From positions 1 to 5,672 of the forward strand of contig JAAUTM010000116.1 in NCBI GenBank assembly GCA_012031455.1: a stretch of 5,672 nucleotides of DNA. The letters run 5' to 3'. Positions 1 to 5,403 of this stretch are shown here, piece after piece; positions within the stretch are counted from its first letter, which is position 1; each line of letters starts with the position of its first letter. This DNA comes from Phycisphaerales bacterium (GTDB taxonomy: Bacteria; Planctomycetota; Phycisphaerae; Phycisphaerales; Phycisphaeraceae). A program made the position numbers and the translations under genes. The notes under the pieces were generated by a model. That model was given only the letters and a program-made list of their open reading frames with translations, did no database searches and was not told where the DNA came from.

Positions 1-399
1 AAACACCTGTCCAGGCTGAAGCTGAATTTCGCGGCGCAAGAAGTCTTCACGGGTACGCCCCTCAATGGGTTGCCCGTCTTCATCAACAGTTTCACCTTCC
101 TCATTCACAAAGCGAATGTTGATATTGCCGATTACTCCTTCTGCCACTTCAACAGTAACAACTCCTTGAGGGCTGGGACGCAGCGCTAACACCTGCGCCA
201 AAGTGTAGCCATTCTCGATGTACCATTGATTGATTTGCTGAACGGCTTCCCGCAATGCAACCGGGTCAACGGGTTGTCCTAACTGCGGCTGAAAAATCTG
301 GTTGACAACGGTTAATGACAGCACTCGTGCCCCAGATAGCTGGAGCGATCGCACCACAATTGGCTCTACCGAAAACACCACGCTCAGCCCGTCTGGGTT
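1..399 (-). CDS. Partial Omp85/BamA-family outer-membrane assembly protein, POTRA region (cyanobacterial type)
   Basis: Read on the minus strand, this stretch encodes POTRA-domain sequence of an Omp85/BamA protein, the family that inserts beta-barrels into outer membranes. One POTRA domain is nearly complete: a VVFSVEP strand, VRSLQLSGARVL, a helix with LREAVQQINQWYIENGYT, and a closing VTVEVAEG strand. The next domain begins with INIRF and continues through GQPIEGRTREDFLRREI. The acidic insert and the GRTRE motif match my memory of cyanobacterial Omp85. The start and the beta-barrel are both absent: the reading frame enters from an upstream oxidoreductase without a stop and leaves the window at base 1. 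G+C is about 51 % against roughly 60 % next door, and the cyanobacterial octamer GCGATCGC occurs at 345-352. The right boundary is approximate (380-435). Family assignment is firm; the cyanobacterial origin is probable. Confidence 0.8.
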
Positions 400-1293
400 C
401 TCAAAACTGGTGACATTGGCATCAATCGTGATTTCCTGAACTTCCTTGCCCTTGGCATGCACAATGATCTTGCCGATATCCGGATTTTGCCGGTTGGCGA
501 CATAAGGGGTGGGCACAAGGATACGGCCCTCGCTACCGAAGATGCGCAGAGTGTTGTCCTGATTCACCCCCACACCGGTGGCAATCTGCGCCAGTATCGC
601 GCCTTGCGGGGCATTGAATTTGAGCGTACCCACCGCCCACTCATCCACACCTGTCTGCCCCAGATATGCCGATCCCTTGACATCCACCGGGTCGGCAAAC
701 CTCTGCCCCGTGGCTGCCCCCGCAATCAATCGGCAGATCGAGGTGGTGTAACACCCCACATCCATGATGCCCCCGCCAGCCAGGCTGCTATTGAAAAGCC
801 TTCCTTCGGGGTTGTAACCTGCCTGAAAGCTGAAAGTTGCCTGGATGACCCTGACATCCCCGATGACCTTCTGCTGAATCAATTCCACCAGCTTGGCGGT
901 CTGCGGATGGCATCGGTACATGAACGCTTCCAATAAAAATCGCTTGTGGATTTTGGCGGCATCGATCACTGCCATCGCTTCCCACTGGTTCAAGGCAAAA
1001 GGCTTTTCGACAATGACATGCTTCCCAGCTTCCAGAGCCTTGATCGCCCACTGCGCATGCAGCGGGTGCGGGGTGCTGACGTAAACCGCCTGCACCTGCG
1101 GGTCAGCTAAAAGTGCCTCATAAGACCCATGCCGACGTTCGATGCCATGTTCATTGGCAAACTTGTCAGCTGTTTCCTGTGATCGGCTGCCCACGGCAAA
1201 GGCCTTGCCTGTGGTCGATTGTTTTAATCCATGAACAAACGCTTTTGCGATCGCTCCGGTTCCCAGCACGCCCCATGCCACTTGCGCGGACAT
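400..1293 (-). CDS. Gfo/Idh/MocA-family NAD(P)-dependent oxidoreductase, C-terminus replaced
   Basis: This is a Gfo/Idh/MocA-type oxidoreductase, closest in feel to the dihydrodiol-dehydrogenase-like subgroup; the substrate cannot be told from sequence. The N-terminal Rossmann fold shows GVLGTGAIA (residues 8-16) for NAD(P) binding, VYVSTPHPLH (70-79) and the family's VEKPFA motif (95-100), whose lysine is a usual catalytic residue. The substrate-binding C-terminal domain shows EAFMYRCHP (122-130) and GGGIMDVGCY (173-182). The ATG at 1293 is preceded by AAGGAA (1300-1305, minus strand) at six bases. About 298 residues look native, against 320-350 for the family, so the last few dozen residues are missing. 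The frame then continues, without a stop, into unrelated Omp85 sequence for 133 more codons to the window edge. It lies 132 bases downstream of the ABC exporter on the same strand. Confidence 0.85.
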
Positions 1294-1425
1294 TGTGTAT
1301 TCCTTGGGATGTTGTTTACAGAAACCCGCACCATCAGACATCCTCTGATCTTGCGGTTATCAACCTGAGATCATATTGACTGTAAGTAAACCTATATCAG
1401 CGATAAGGATTTGTAAAATCAATTA
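1294..1425 (-). promoter_or_regulatory. Possible promoter and dyad upstream of the oxidoreductase
   Basis: On the minus strand the hexamer TATGAT (plus 1370-1375) resembles a sigma-70 -10 box, but no good -35 is found at 16-18 bases. It overlaps a dyad: TGATCT (1346-1351), GGTT (1355-1358), a three-base loop, AACC (1362-1365) and AGATCA (1368-1373). A second inverted repeat, ATCAGA/TCTGAT (1333-1338 and 1344-1349), shares bases with the first arm, so the two hairpins exclude each other. No T-run follows either hairpin on either strand, so neither is an ordinary terminator. An operator or attenuator role is only inference. Confidence 0.25.
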
Positions 1426-2379
1426 CTATGGTTTGATGAACTCGGTCCCTGTGCCGTTGACCAGCTGGTTCTGCACCAGATTCTGATACAAACCGCACCG
1501 CCCCAGCAAATTCGCTGTGCCTGCCTTGATCGATGATCTGACCTGATCCATCACCACAATCACATCCGCATCCACCACCGTCGATAAGCGGTGAGCAATG
1601 ATGAAGGTCGTCCGGCCATGTCGGAATCGGCTCAGTGCCTGAGTGATTTTTGCCTCCGAGTCCGCATCAATCTGGCTGGTGGCTTCATCCAGTATGAGAA
1701 TTGCAGGATCACGCAGAATCGCACGGGCAATGCACAATCGCTGTCTTTGCCCCCCCGACAAGCCCGACCCCTGCTCGCCAAGCATGTGCTGGTAACCATG
1801 GGGCAGCTCGCTGATGAATTCATCCGCATACGCCCACTGCGCTGCTGCGATGATATTTTCCATCGTATCCCACCGCCTGCCATAGGCGATGTTCTCCGCA
1901 ATCGTGCCTTCAAACAAAATCGTCTGCTGCGTCACCATCGCAATCTGATTTCGAAGCGTCCTTAGATTCACCCCTGCAAGGTCCGCCCCGTCCACCAGCA
2001 CGCGTCCTTGTTCGGGTTCGATCAGCCGAGGCAACAGGTTCAGCAGGGTCGATTTCCCCGCACCATTGCCGCCGACAATCGCCACCGTTCTACCGTGTTT
2101 CACTTCCAGGGTCACATTCACCACCGCAGGCTTTGCGGCCCCGGGGTATCGCACGGTTACCTGCTCAAACACAATGTCACGCTGATGCCGTGGCAGACTC
2201 CGCAGCTTGCTACGCTCCTGCAAACTCACGGGTTCCACCGGCATGGCCAGCGATTCAAGCACCCGGCCAGCTGCGGCCTCGGTTTCACGAATGTGTGTTG
2301 ATAAGGCTGTGAGTGGTCGCACACTTGCCGCGCCCCGGCCAATGCCACCAACACGCCTAAAAACTCCGCCGGGTCCCAA
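1426..2379 (-). CDS. MsbA-type ABC exporter, C-terminal part: last TM helix and ATPase domain (frameshifted gene)
   Basis: This ORF holds the nucleotide-binding domain of an ABC exporter whose membrane domain is the adjoining ORF. All ATPase motifs are present: Walker A GGNGAGKST (residues 103-111), Q-loop VTQQT (149-153), signature LSGGQRQR (207-214), Walker B ILILDEAT (227-234) and the H-loop histidine in IIAHRLST (263). The annotated TTG start at 2379 is artificial. The first 17 or so residues are out of frame, and genuine sequence resumes at AASVRPL. The missing link is read in the third frame (about 2336-2380) as WDPAEFLGVLVALAGA, the expected last transmembrane helix. Residues 280-290 are also out of frame: shifting by one base between 1510 and 1542 gives GQIIDQGRHSE, the standard post-H-loop motif. 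The substrate is unknown; lipid or lipid-A-like export is the family default. No terminator is seen after the TAG. Confidence 0.9.
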   Translation of the reverse strand: MGPGGVFRRVGGIGRGAASVRPLTALSTHIRETEAAAGRVLESLAMPVEPVSLQERSKLRSLPRHQRDIVFEQVTVRYPGAAKPAVVNVTLEVKHGRTVAIVGGNGAGKSTLLNLLPRLIEPEQGRVLVDGADLAGVNLRTLRNQIAMVTQQTILFEGTIAENIAYGRRWDTMENIIAAAQWAYADEFISELPHGYQHMLGEQGSGLSGGQRQRLCIARAILRDPAILILDEATSQIDADSEAKITQALSRFRHGRTTFIIAHRLSTVVDADVIVVMDQVRSSIKAGTANLLGRCGLYQNLVQNQLVNGTGTEFIKP

Positions 2380-3322
2380 CTGTGACGAAAATTAAAAACG
2401 CTGAAACGCTGGCGATGATCATCACCACGTACTGCGTCAATGTTTCAATCACCGGGGAGGATATTGCCTTGGCCTGACGAGCTTTCATCTCCTGTTCGAA
2501 AAGCGTTCGGCTGATGCGGGCAAACCTTCGCCGTTCATACCCTTCGCCCCCATGCACTTTCACCACCATCAGCCCGGTGGATATTTCATGCAGTGCGTGC
2601 ATCAACCGGCTGCGTTCGCCCAGCGCTGCGTACGCTGCCCGACGAATGCGCTTGCCGAATTTACGCAGCAGCACCCCCATGAGGGGCGCAATTACCAGCG
2701 CTGCTGCCGCCAGTTTCCAGTTCAGTACAAACGCCAGTGCCAGCGCTGCCACGCCCTTGGTCAAATCCGCCAGCGTCCGCCCCAAAATGATCTGGTACCC
2801 CGTCCCCAGAACCCCAGCATCATTGATCACCCTGCTGACATGGTCCGATGTCCCCCTTGCCAGCAGCTCCGGCAACGGTGCCTGTACCAGTTTTTCAAAC
2901 AACTGCTTGCGCCAGTGCATGGCTGCCCGGTTGCACACCGTGATCACCATGTATTCATGTACATATCGCCCAATGCTTCCCACCAGTGAAAGCACCGCGA
3001 TCACCCCCATCACCCACATGAACCCGGTAAATAAATCCGCAGGCAGATGGTTGTTGAGGTACTGCCCCAGGTTCTGCCGCCAGGCGGCAGCATCGGCCGG
3101 TGCCAGGTATTGGTTGACGATTTCAGGCAGATTCTGCTGATCCTGAAGCAGTAACTTGAAGACTGGAATCAGCATACCCAGCCCAGCGCCGAAACATCCT
3201 GCCGAGATCACTGCCCCCGTTGCCGCCAAAGTCAGTTGTGGCTTGTATGCCCATAAAATCCCTGCTGACTTCCAGAATGGGTTTTGGGCGTGATGGGCGG
3301 ATTCAGCCATGAAGTAACTCAT
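2357..3322 (-). CDS. MsbA-type ABC exporter, N-terminal part: transmembrane domain (frameshifted gene)
   Basis: This ORF encodes the membrane-spanning half of an inner-membrane ABC exporter. Hydrophobic segments are visible near residues 31-58, 100-116, 187-202 and 206-219, with TM5 near 296-312. The conserved coupling-helix regions include GTSDHVSRVINDAGVLG and SRLMHALHEISTGLMVVKVHGGE. The frame then derails at SAFLIFVTVGTRRSF and stops. Adding one base to the T-run at plus 2394-2398 would give SAFFNFRHSWDPAEFLG and carry on into the sixth helix. Joined to the ATPase part with the errors mended, the protein would be 632 residues, normal for a full MsbA-like half-transporter. The ATG at 3322 has almost no ribosome site, while the ATG at 3310 (residue 5) has GGATGAG upstream and may be the true start. 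The upstream gap contains the repeat cluster that separates it from aroA. Confidence 0.88.
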   Translation of the reverse strand: MSYFMAESAHHAQNPFWKSAGILWAYKPQLTLAATGAVISAGCFGAGLGMLIPVFKLLLQDQQNLPEIVNQYLAPADAAAWRQNLGQYLNNHLPADLFTGFMWVMGVIAVLSLVGSIGRYVHEYMVITVCNRAAMHWRKQLFEKLVQAPLPELLARGTSDHVSRVINDAGVLGTGYQIILGRTLADLTKGVAALALAFVLNWKLAAAALVIAPLMGVLLRKFGKRIRRAAYAALGERSRLMHALHEISTGLMVVKVHGGEGYERRRFARISRTLFEQEMKARQAKAISSPVIETLTQYVVMIIASVSAFLIFVTVGTRRSF

Positions 3323-3409
3323 CCTGGTGACGTTAAATTGCGCCGATTGCCAGACCGGGTTCTGCGTCGTTTGCCGAGTGAACTTCGATTCATCATTTCA
3401 AATAATGAT

Positions 3410-3625
3410 GCTTTGTACACAGCGCCCTTAGAAACTGTTTCATCACTCAGTCCACGGTGGGGCGGGCGTCCCGCCTGCCAATGGGCGCAAGCCCATTTCA
3501 AACAACCATGGTCAATCTACCTGAGCCTTCGGCTCATTGACAGGCCAGAGGCCTGCCCCACCCAGACCAGTGATGAAACAGTTTCTTGGCTCCACTACGG
3601 TTCACTGGGTGGCACCCGACCAGTG
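3410..3625. repeat. Intergenic repeat copy A, interrupted by the inverted-repeat element
   Basis: The left part (3410-3429) matches 3633-3652 with one difference in 20 bases (T for C at 3416). The right part (3589-3625) matches 3654-3690 without gaps, with five differences in 37. Between the parts lie 159 bases made up of the element at 3430-3586 and two leftover bases, where the intact copy has a single C (3653). The simplest reading is that both are copies of one ancestral repeat and that copy A was interrupted. The differences suggest the copies have been diverging for some time. Confidence 0.6.
3430..3586. mobile_element. MITE-like 157-base element with 18-base terminal inverted repeats
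   Basis: The ends are perfect inverted repeats: AGAAACTGTTTCATCACT (3430-3447) and its complement (3569-3586). Inside lies a second inverted pair, GGTGGGGC (3456-3463) and GCCCCACC (3555-3562). Several small perfect hairpins follow: GGCGGG/CCCGCC (3461-3475), AATGGGC/GCCCATT (3480-3497), TGAGCC/GGCTCA (3522-3536) flanked by GTCAAT/ATTGAC (3511-3516 and 3536-3541), and CAGGCC/GGCCTG (3541-3555). There is no coding capacity, so any movement would depend on a transposase elsewhere. The element interrupts a repeat whose uninterrupted copy lies at 3633-3690, which marks its insertion point. A two- or three-base duplication (TT or CTT at 3427-3429 and 3585-3587) is possible but too short to be convincing. 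It could instead be a non-mobile REP-like palindrome. Confidence 0.55.
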
Positions 3626-3714
3626 GCACCCGGCTTTGCACACAGCGCCCTTCGCTCCGCTACGGGACGCTGTGTGGCACCCGACCAGTGATACCCGACC
3701 AGTGGCACCCGGCC
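3609..3714. repeat. Scattered 14-base GTGGCACCCGACCA repeat units
   Basis: Exact units occur at 3609-3622 and 3674-3687. A variant GTGATACCCGACCA lies at 3688-3701. Shorter relatives beginning GTGGCACCCGG lie at 3623-3633 and 3702-3712. Several units abut directly, so the block behaves like a short tandem array broken by the hairpin repeat. The spacing and lack of unique spacers rule out a CRISPR array. Confidence 0.65.
3633..3690. repeat. Intergenic repeat copy B, intact, with a long hairpin
   Basis: This uninterrupted copy can fold: CACACAGCG (3639-3647) pairs with CGCTGTGTG (3668-3676), and CCC/GGG (3648-3650 and 3664-3666) extends the stem past a single bulged A at 3667, giving a 12-base-pair stem. 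It ends in the 14-base motif GTGGCACCCGACCA. In copy A the changed bases would weaken the same hairpin. No T-run follows on either strand, so a simple terminator role is not supported. Confidence 0.6.
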
Positions 3715-3741
3715 TTTTACATTTTCACAGGCCTTGCATCA

Positions 3742-5043
3742 TTAAAATTTGCCAAGCTTATCAACATACTCGAAAAAACCCGGAAATGTTTTGCCCACAC
3801 ACCCCGGATCGTTGATCTTCACCCCTGGAACCTTCAAACCCGCCACCGTGAAACTCATCGCCATCCGATGATCGTTGTACGTATCCACACCCTCTGCGGG
3901 TACCTTGATTTCCTCTGCCGGCTCAATCCGCAAATCATCCCCATCAATGTCTGCCTTTGCTCCGAACTTGCGCAATTCCGTCTGCAATGCCGCCAAACGA
4001 TCCGTTTCCTTCACCCGCAGGTTGCCCACATTGCGGATCGTCGTTGGCCCTTGGGCAAACAGTGCCGTCACCGCCAGTGTTTGTGCCATGTCTGGCATGT
4101 CATTGAGGTCGATTTCTATCCCTTGCAACTTCGTTCCACCCGTGGGGGACATGATCGTTACAAAATCATTTCCAAACACCAGGTCTGCTCCCATGCGATG
4201 CAGCACATCCGCAAACCCCACATCCCCCTGCAAGCTCGCCTTGCCCAAACCTTCGAGCGTGCAACTGCTGCCCGGCAGAATCGCTGCTGCCGCCAGAAAA
4301 TAACTCCCATTCGAAGCATCCGGCTCGATCGCATACGGCGTCGCCTGATACCCTCCGCAAGGGACTTGGATCTCGCTCCAATCCGCACTCACCTGAACAC
4401 GCACCCCAAACTTCTGCATCAATCGCAGCGTCATTTCCACATAGGGTCTGCTGGTGATCGCGCCTTCAAACTTAAGTGTTAAGCCACGTCTGAAGTACGG
4501 GCCAACCTGCAGCAAGGCTGTGATGTACTGGCTTGAAAGCGTCGGCTTCATGCTCAGCCTGCCACCCTGAGGCTGATTGCCTTCCACAATGATCGGAGGG
4601 TATCCCTGTGGCCCGTCATAGCGGACGACCGCCCCCAGTTTCCGCATCGCTTCCACAAGTTCCCCGATCGGTCGCTGCTTCATGCGTGCATCACCATCCA
4701 GCCGGTAACGACCAATGCCCAGCGTACAGGCTGCTGCCAGGGTGCGAATGCTGATGCCGGAGTTCCCCAGATCCAGGGTCAGGGCTTCCTGATGTGAAAA
4801 ACCATCCAGCCCGGTGATTTCAAGCTGCTTATCCCCCGGTTTCCCTTTGATTTTCACCCCCAGCTCGCGCAAAGCCTCGTACATCCGCAAGGTGTCATCC
4901 GCCCAGAGCGGATCACTGAGCACCGTCACACCCCTGGCCATCGCCCCAAGCAACAGCGCCCGATTGGTCAGACTCTTGGACCCCGGCAAACGCAGACTCG
5001 CCTTGAATCGCGCAATCGGCTGTATCTCTCGCTGTTGGCTCAA
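3742..5043 (-). CDS. aroA: 3-phosphoshikimate 1-carboxyvinyltransferase (EPSP synthase)
   Basis: This enzyme joins shikimate-3-phosphate and phosphoenolpyruvate to give EPSP, the sixth step of aromatic amino-acid synthesis, in the cytoplasm. At 433 residues it is full length. Visible motifs are LPGSKSLTNRA (19-29), the phosphoenolpyruvate loop LGNSGISIRTL (92-102), DARMKQRPIGEL (118-129), SSQYITALL (170-178), SRPYVEMTL (198-206), DMPD with the catalytic-type Asp318, RVKETDRL with Glu346 (343-350), NDHRMAM (390-396) and GKTFPGFFE with Lys418 (417-425). The loop has Ile97 and Thr101 where the E. coli enzyme has Thr97 and Pro101. The start is a TTG with GGGAG eight bases upstream. A nearby ATG (5050) is out of frame and too close to that site; removing one T from the TTT at its edge would bring it into frame. 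The next gene downstream is 419 bases away. Confidence 0.97.
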   Translation of the reverse strand: MSQQREIQPIARFKASLRLPGSKSLTNRALLLGAMARGVTVLSDPLWADDTLRMYEALRELGVKIKGKPGDKQLEITGLDGFSHQEALTLDLGNSGISIRTLAAACTLGIGRYRLDGDARMKQRPIGELVEAMRKLGAVVRYDGPQGYPPIIVEGNQPQGGRLSMKPTLSSQYITALLQVGPYFRRGLTLKFEGAITSRPYVEMTLRLMQKFGVRVQVSADWSEIQVPCGGYQATPYAIEPDASNGSYFLAAAAILPGSSCTLEGLGKASLQGDVGFADVLHRMGADLVFGNDFVTIMSPTGGTKLQGIEIDLNDMPDMAQTLAVTALFAQGPTTIRNVGNLRVKETDRLAALQTELRKFGAKADIDGDDLRIEPAEEIKVPAEGVDTYNDHRMAMSFTVAGLKVPGVKINDPGCVGKTFPGFFEYVDKLGKF

Positions 5044-5403
5044 ATCTCATACTCCCTGTGCGATTTCAAACTCATTCAACATATTCCTGATTGTACGGGA
5101 AAAAGCTCCATCATTTCGATCGTAAAAACCTCAAGCCTTATACAGATGTTCAAGTGAACTGCCGACATAAAAAATCTCCTTTGACCACCAAACTCATCCG
5201 AAACACTTGACTACAACTCCGTTCATATACCACATCCCATTAAGTGCCCTCAAAATTGCGCCGATATCACCCATAAGCGCCGGTTCATCAAATAGCTGGA
5301 ACATTGTTCATAGCGGGGATCAAAATGATGAACGCTGTGCGCTGAAACACAATCCGTGGGGCGATGGTGTAACGATGCCCCTGCATTTAGTGGATGACTG
5401 ACT
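5044..5403. promoter_or_regulatory. Divergent intergenic region between aroA and the FliL-like gene
   Basis: This 360-base gap should carry promoters for both flanking genes. For aroA, TACAAT on the minus strand (plus 5090-5095) is a good -10 candidate, giving a leader of about 40 bases, but its -35 is poor (TCGAAA at 18 bases). For the rightward gene no convincing pair is found; TTGACT at 5206-5211 lacks a well-spaced -10. An 8-base inverted repeat GTTCATCA/TGATGAAC (5283-5290 and 5326-5333), 35 bases apart, is of unknown meaning. A small ORF is listed separately. A 64-codon plus-strand ORF from 5207 has no ribosome site and looks accidental. Confidence 0.35.
5076..5168 (-). CDS. Possible 30-residue leader ORF upstream of aroA
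   Basis: An ATG at 5168 is preceded by AAAGGAG (5176-5182, minus strand) at seven bases, the strongest ribosome site in the window. The ORF reads MSAVHLNICIRLEVF and on to a TGA at 5076, 32 bases before the aroA start. The product has no recognisable motif, no membrane helix and no run of aromatic codons of the kind used in classic attenuators (two Phe, no Trp or Tyr). A further 11-codon ORF from 5075 ends in a TGA overlapping the aroA TTG, which could couple translation. Either may be chance. The clear ribosome site is the only reason to report it. Confidence 0.3.
   Translation of the reverse strand: MSAVHLNICIRLEVFTIEMMELFPVQSGIC

Larger units (their letters stand above)
3323..3741. repeat. 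Repeat-rich intergenic region between aroA and the ABC exporter
   Basis: This 419-base stretch has no credible gene; ORFs across it are low-complexity translations of repeats. From left to right it holds a hairpin CATCATT/AATGATG (3391-3397 and 3404-3410), the left half of an interrupted repeat (3410-3429), an inverted-repeat element (3430-3586), the right half of the interrupted repeat (3589-3625), an intact copy of the same repeat (3633-3690), and a run of GTGGCACCCGACCA-type units ending at 3714. No canonical hairpin-plus-T-run terminator for aroA is seen. I recall similar GC-rich hairpin clusters between genes in planctomycetes, but have not checked this. Confidence 0.75.

Noticed and set aside
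1247..1254. Second GCGATCGC octamer, within the oxidoreductase
   Set aside because: It falls in codons for the Rossmann Gly-Ala-Ile-Ala stretch, whose usual codons produce it by chance. The surrounding G+C matches the rest of the window, so it does not show cyanobacterial origin for this gene.
2377..2379. TTG as a true start for a separate ATPase-only ABC gene
   Set aside because: The first residues after it are out-of-frame translation of the exporter's last membrane helix, and the preceding ORF supplies exactly the missing membrane domain. One broken gene explains both.
3391..3410. CATCATT/AATGATG hairpin as a terminator
   Set aside because: The stem is AT-rich and neither strand has a following T-run. 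It could be a binding site, but nothing supports termination.
3609..3714. Possible CRISPR array
   Set aside because: The units are only 14 bases, some abut with no spacer, and there are no unique spacers of constant length or cas genes.
3586..4482. Long plus-strand ORF of 298 codons opposite aroA
   Set aside because: It lies antisense to a full-length EPSP synthase with all its motifs. Its translation is rich in Arg, His and Cys with no recognisable domain, as expected for an antisense shadow.
5207..5401. 64-codon plus-strand ORF just before the FliL-like gene
   Set aside because: It starts at a TTG without a ribosome site, has no recognisable domain and lies in the AT-richer divergent gap. 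It is probably chance.
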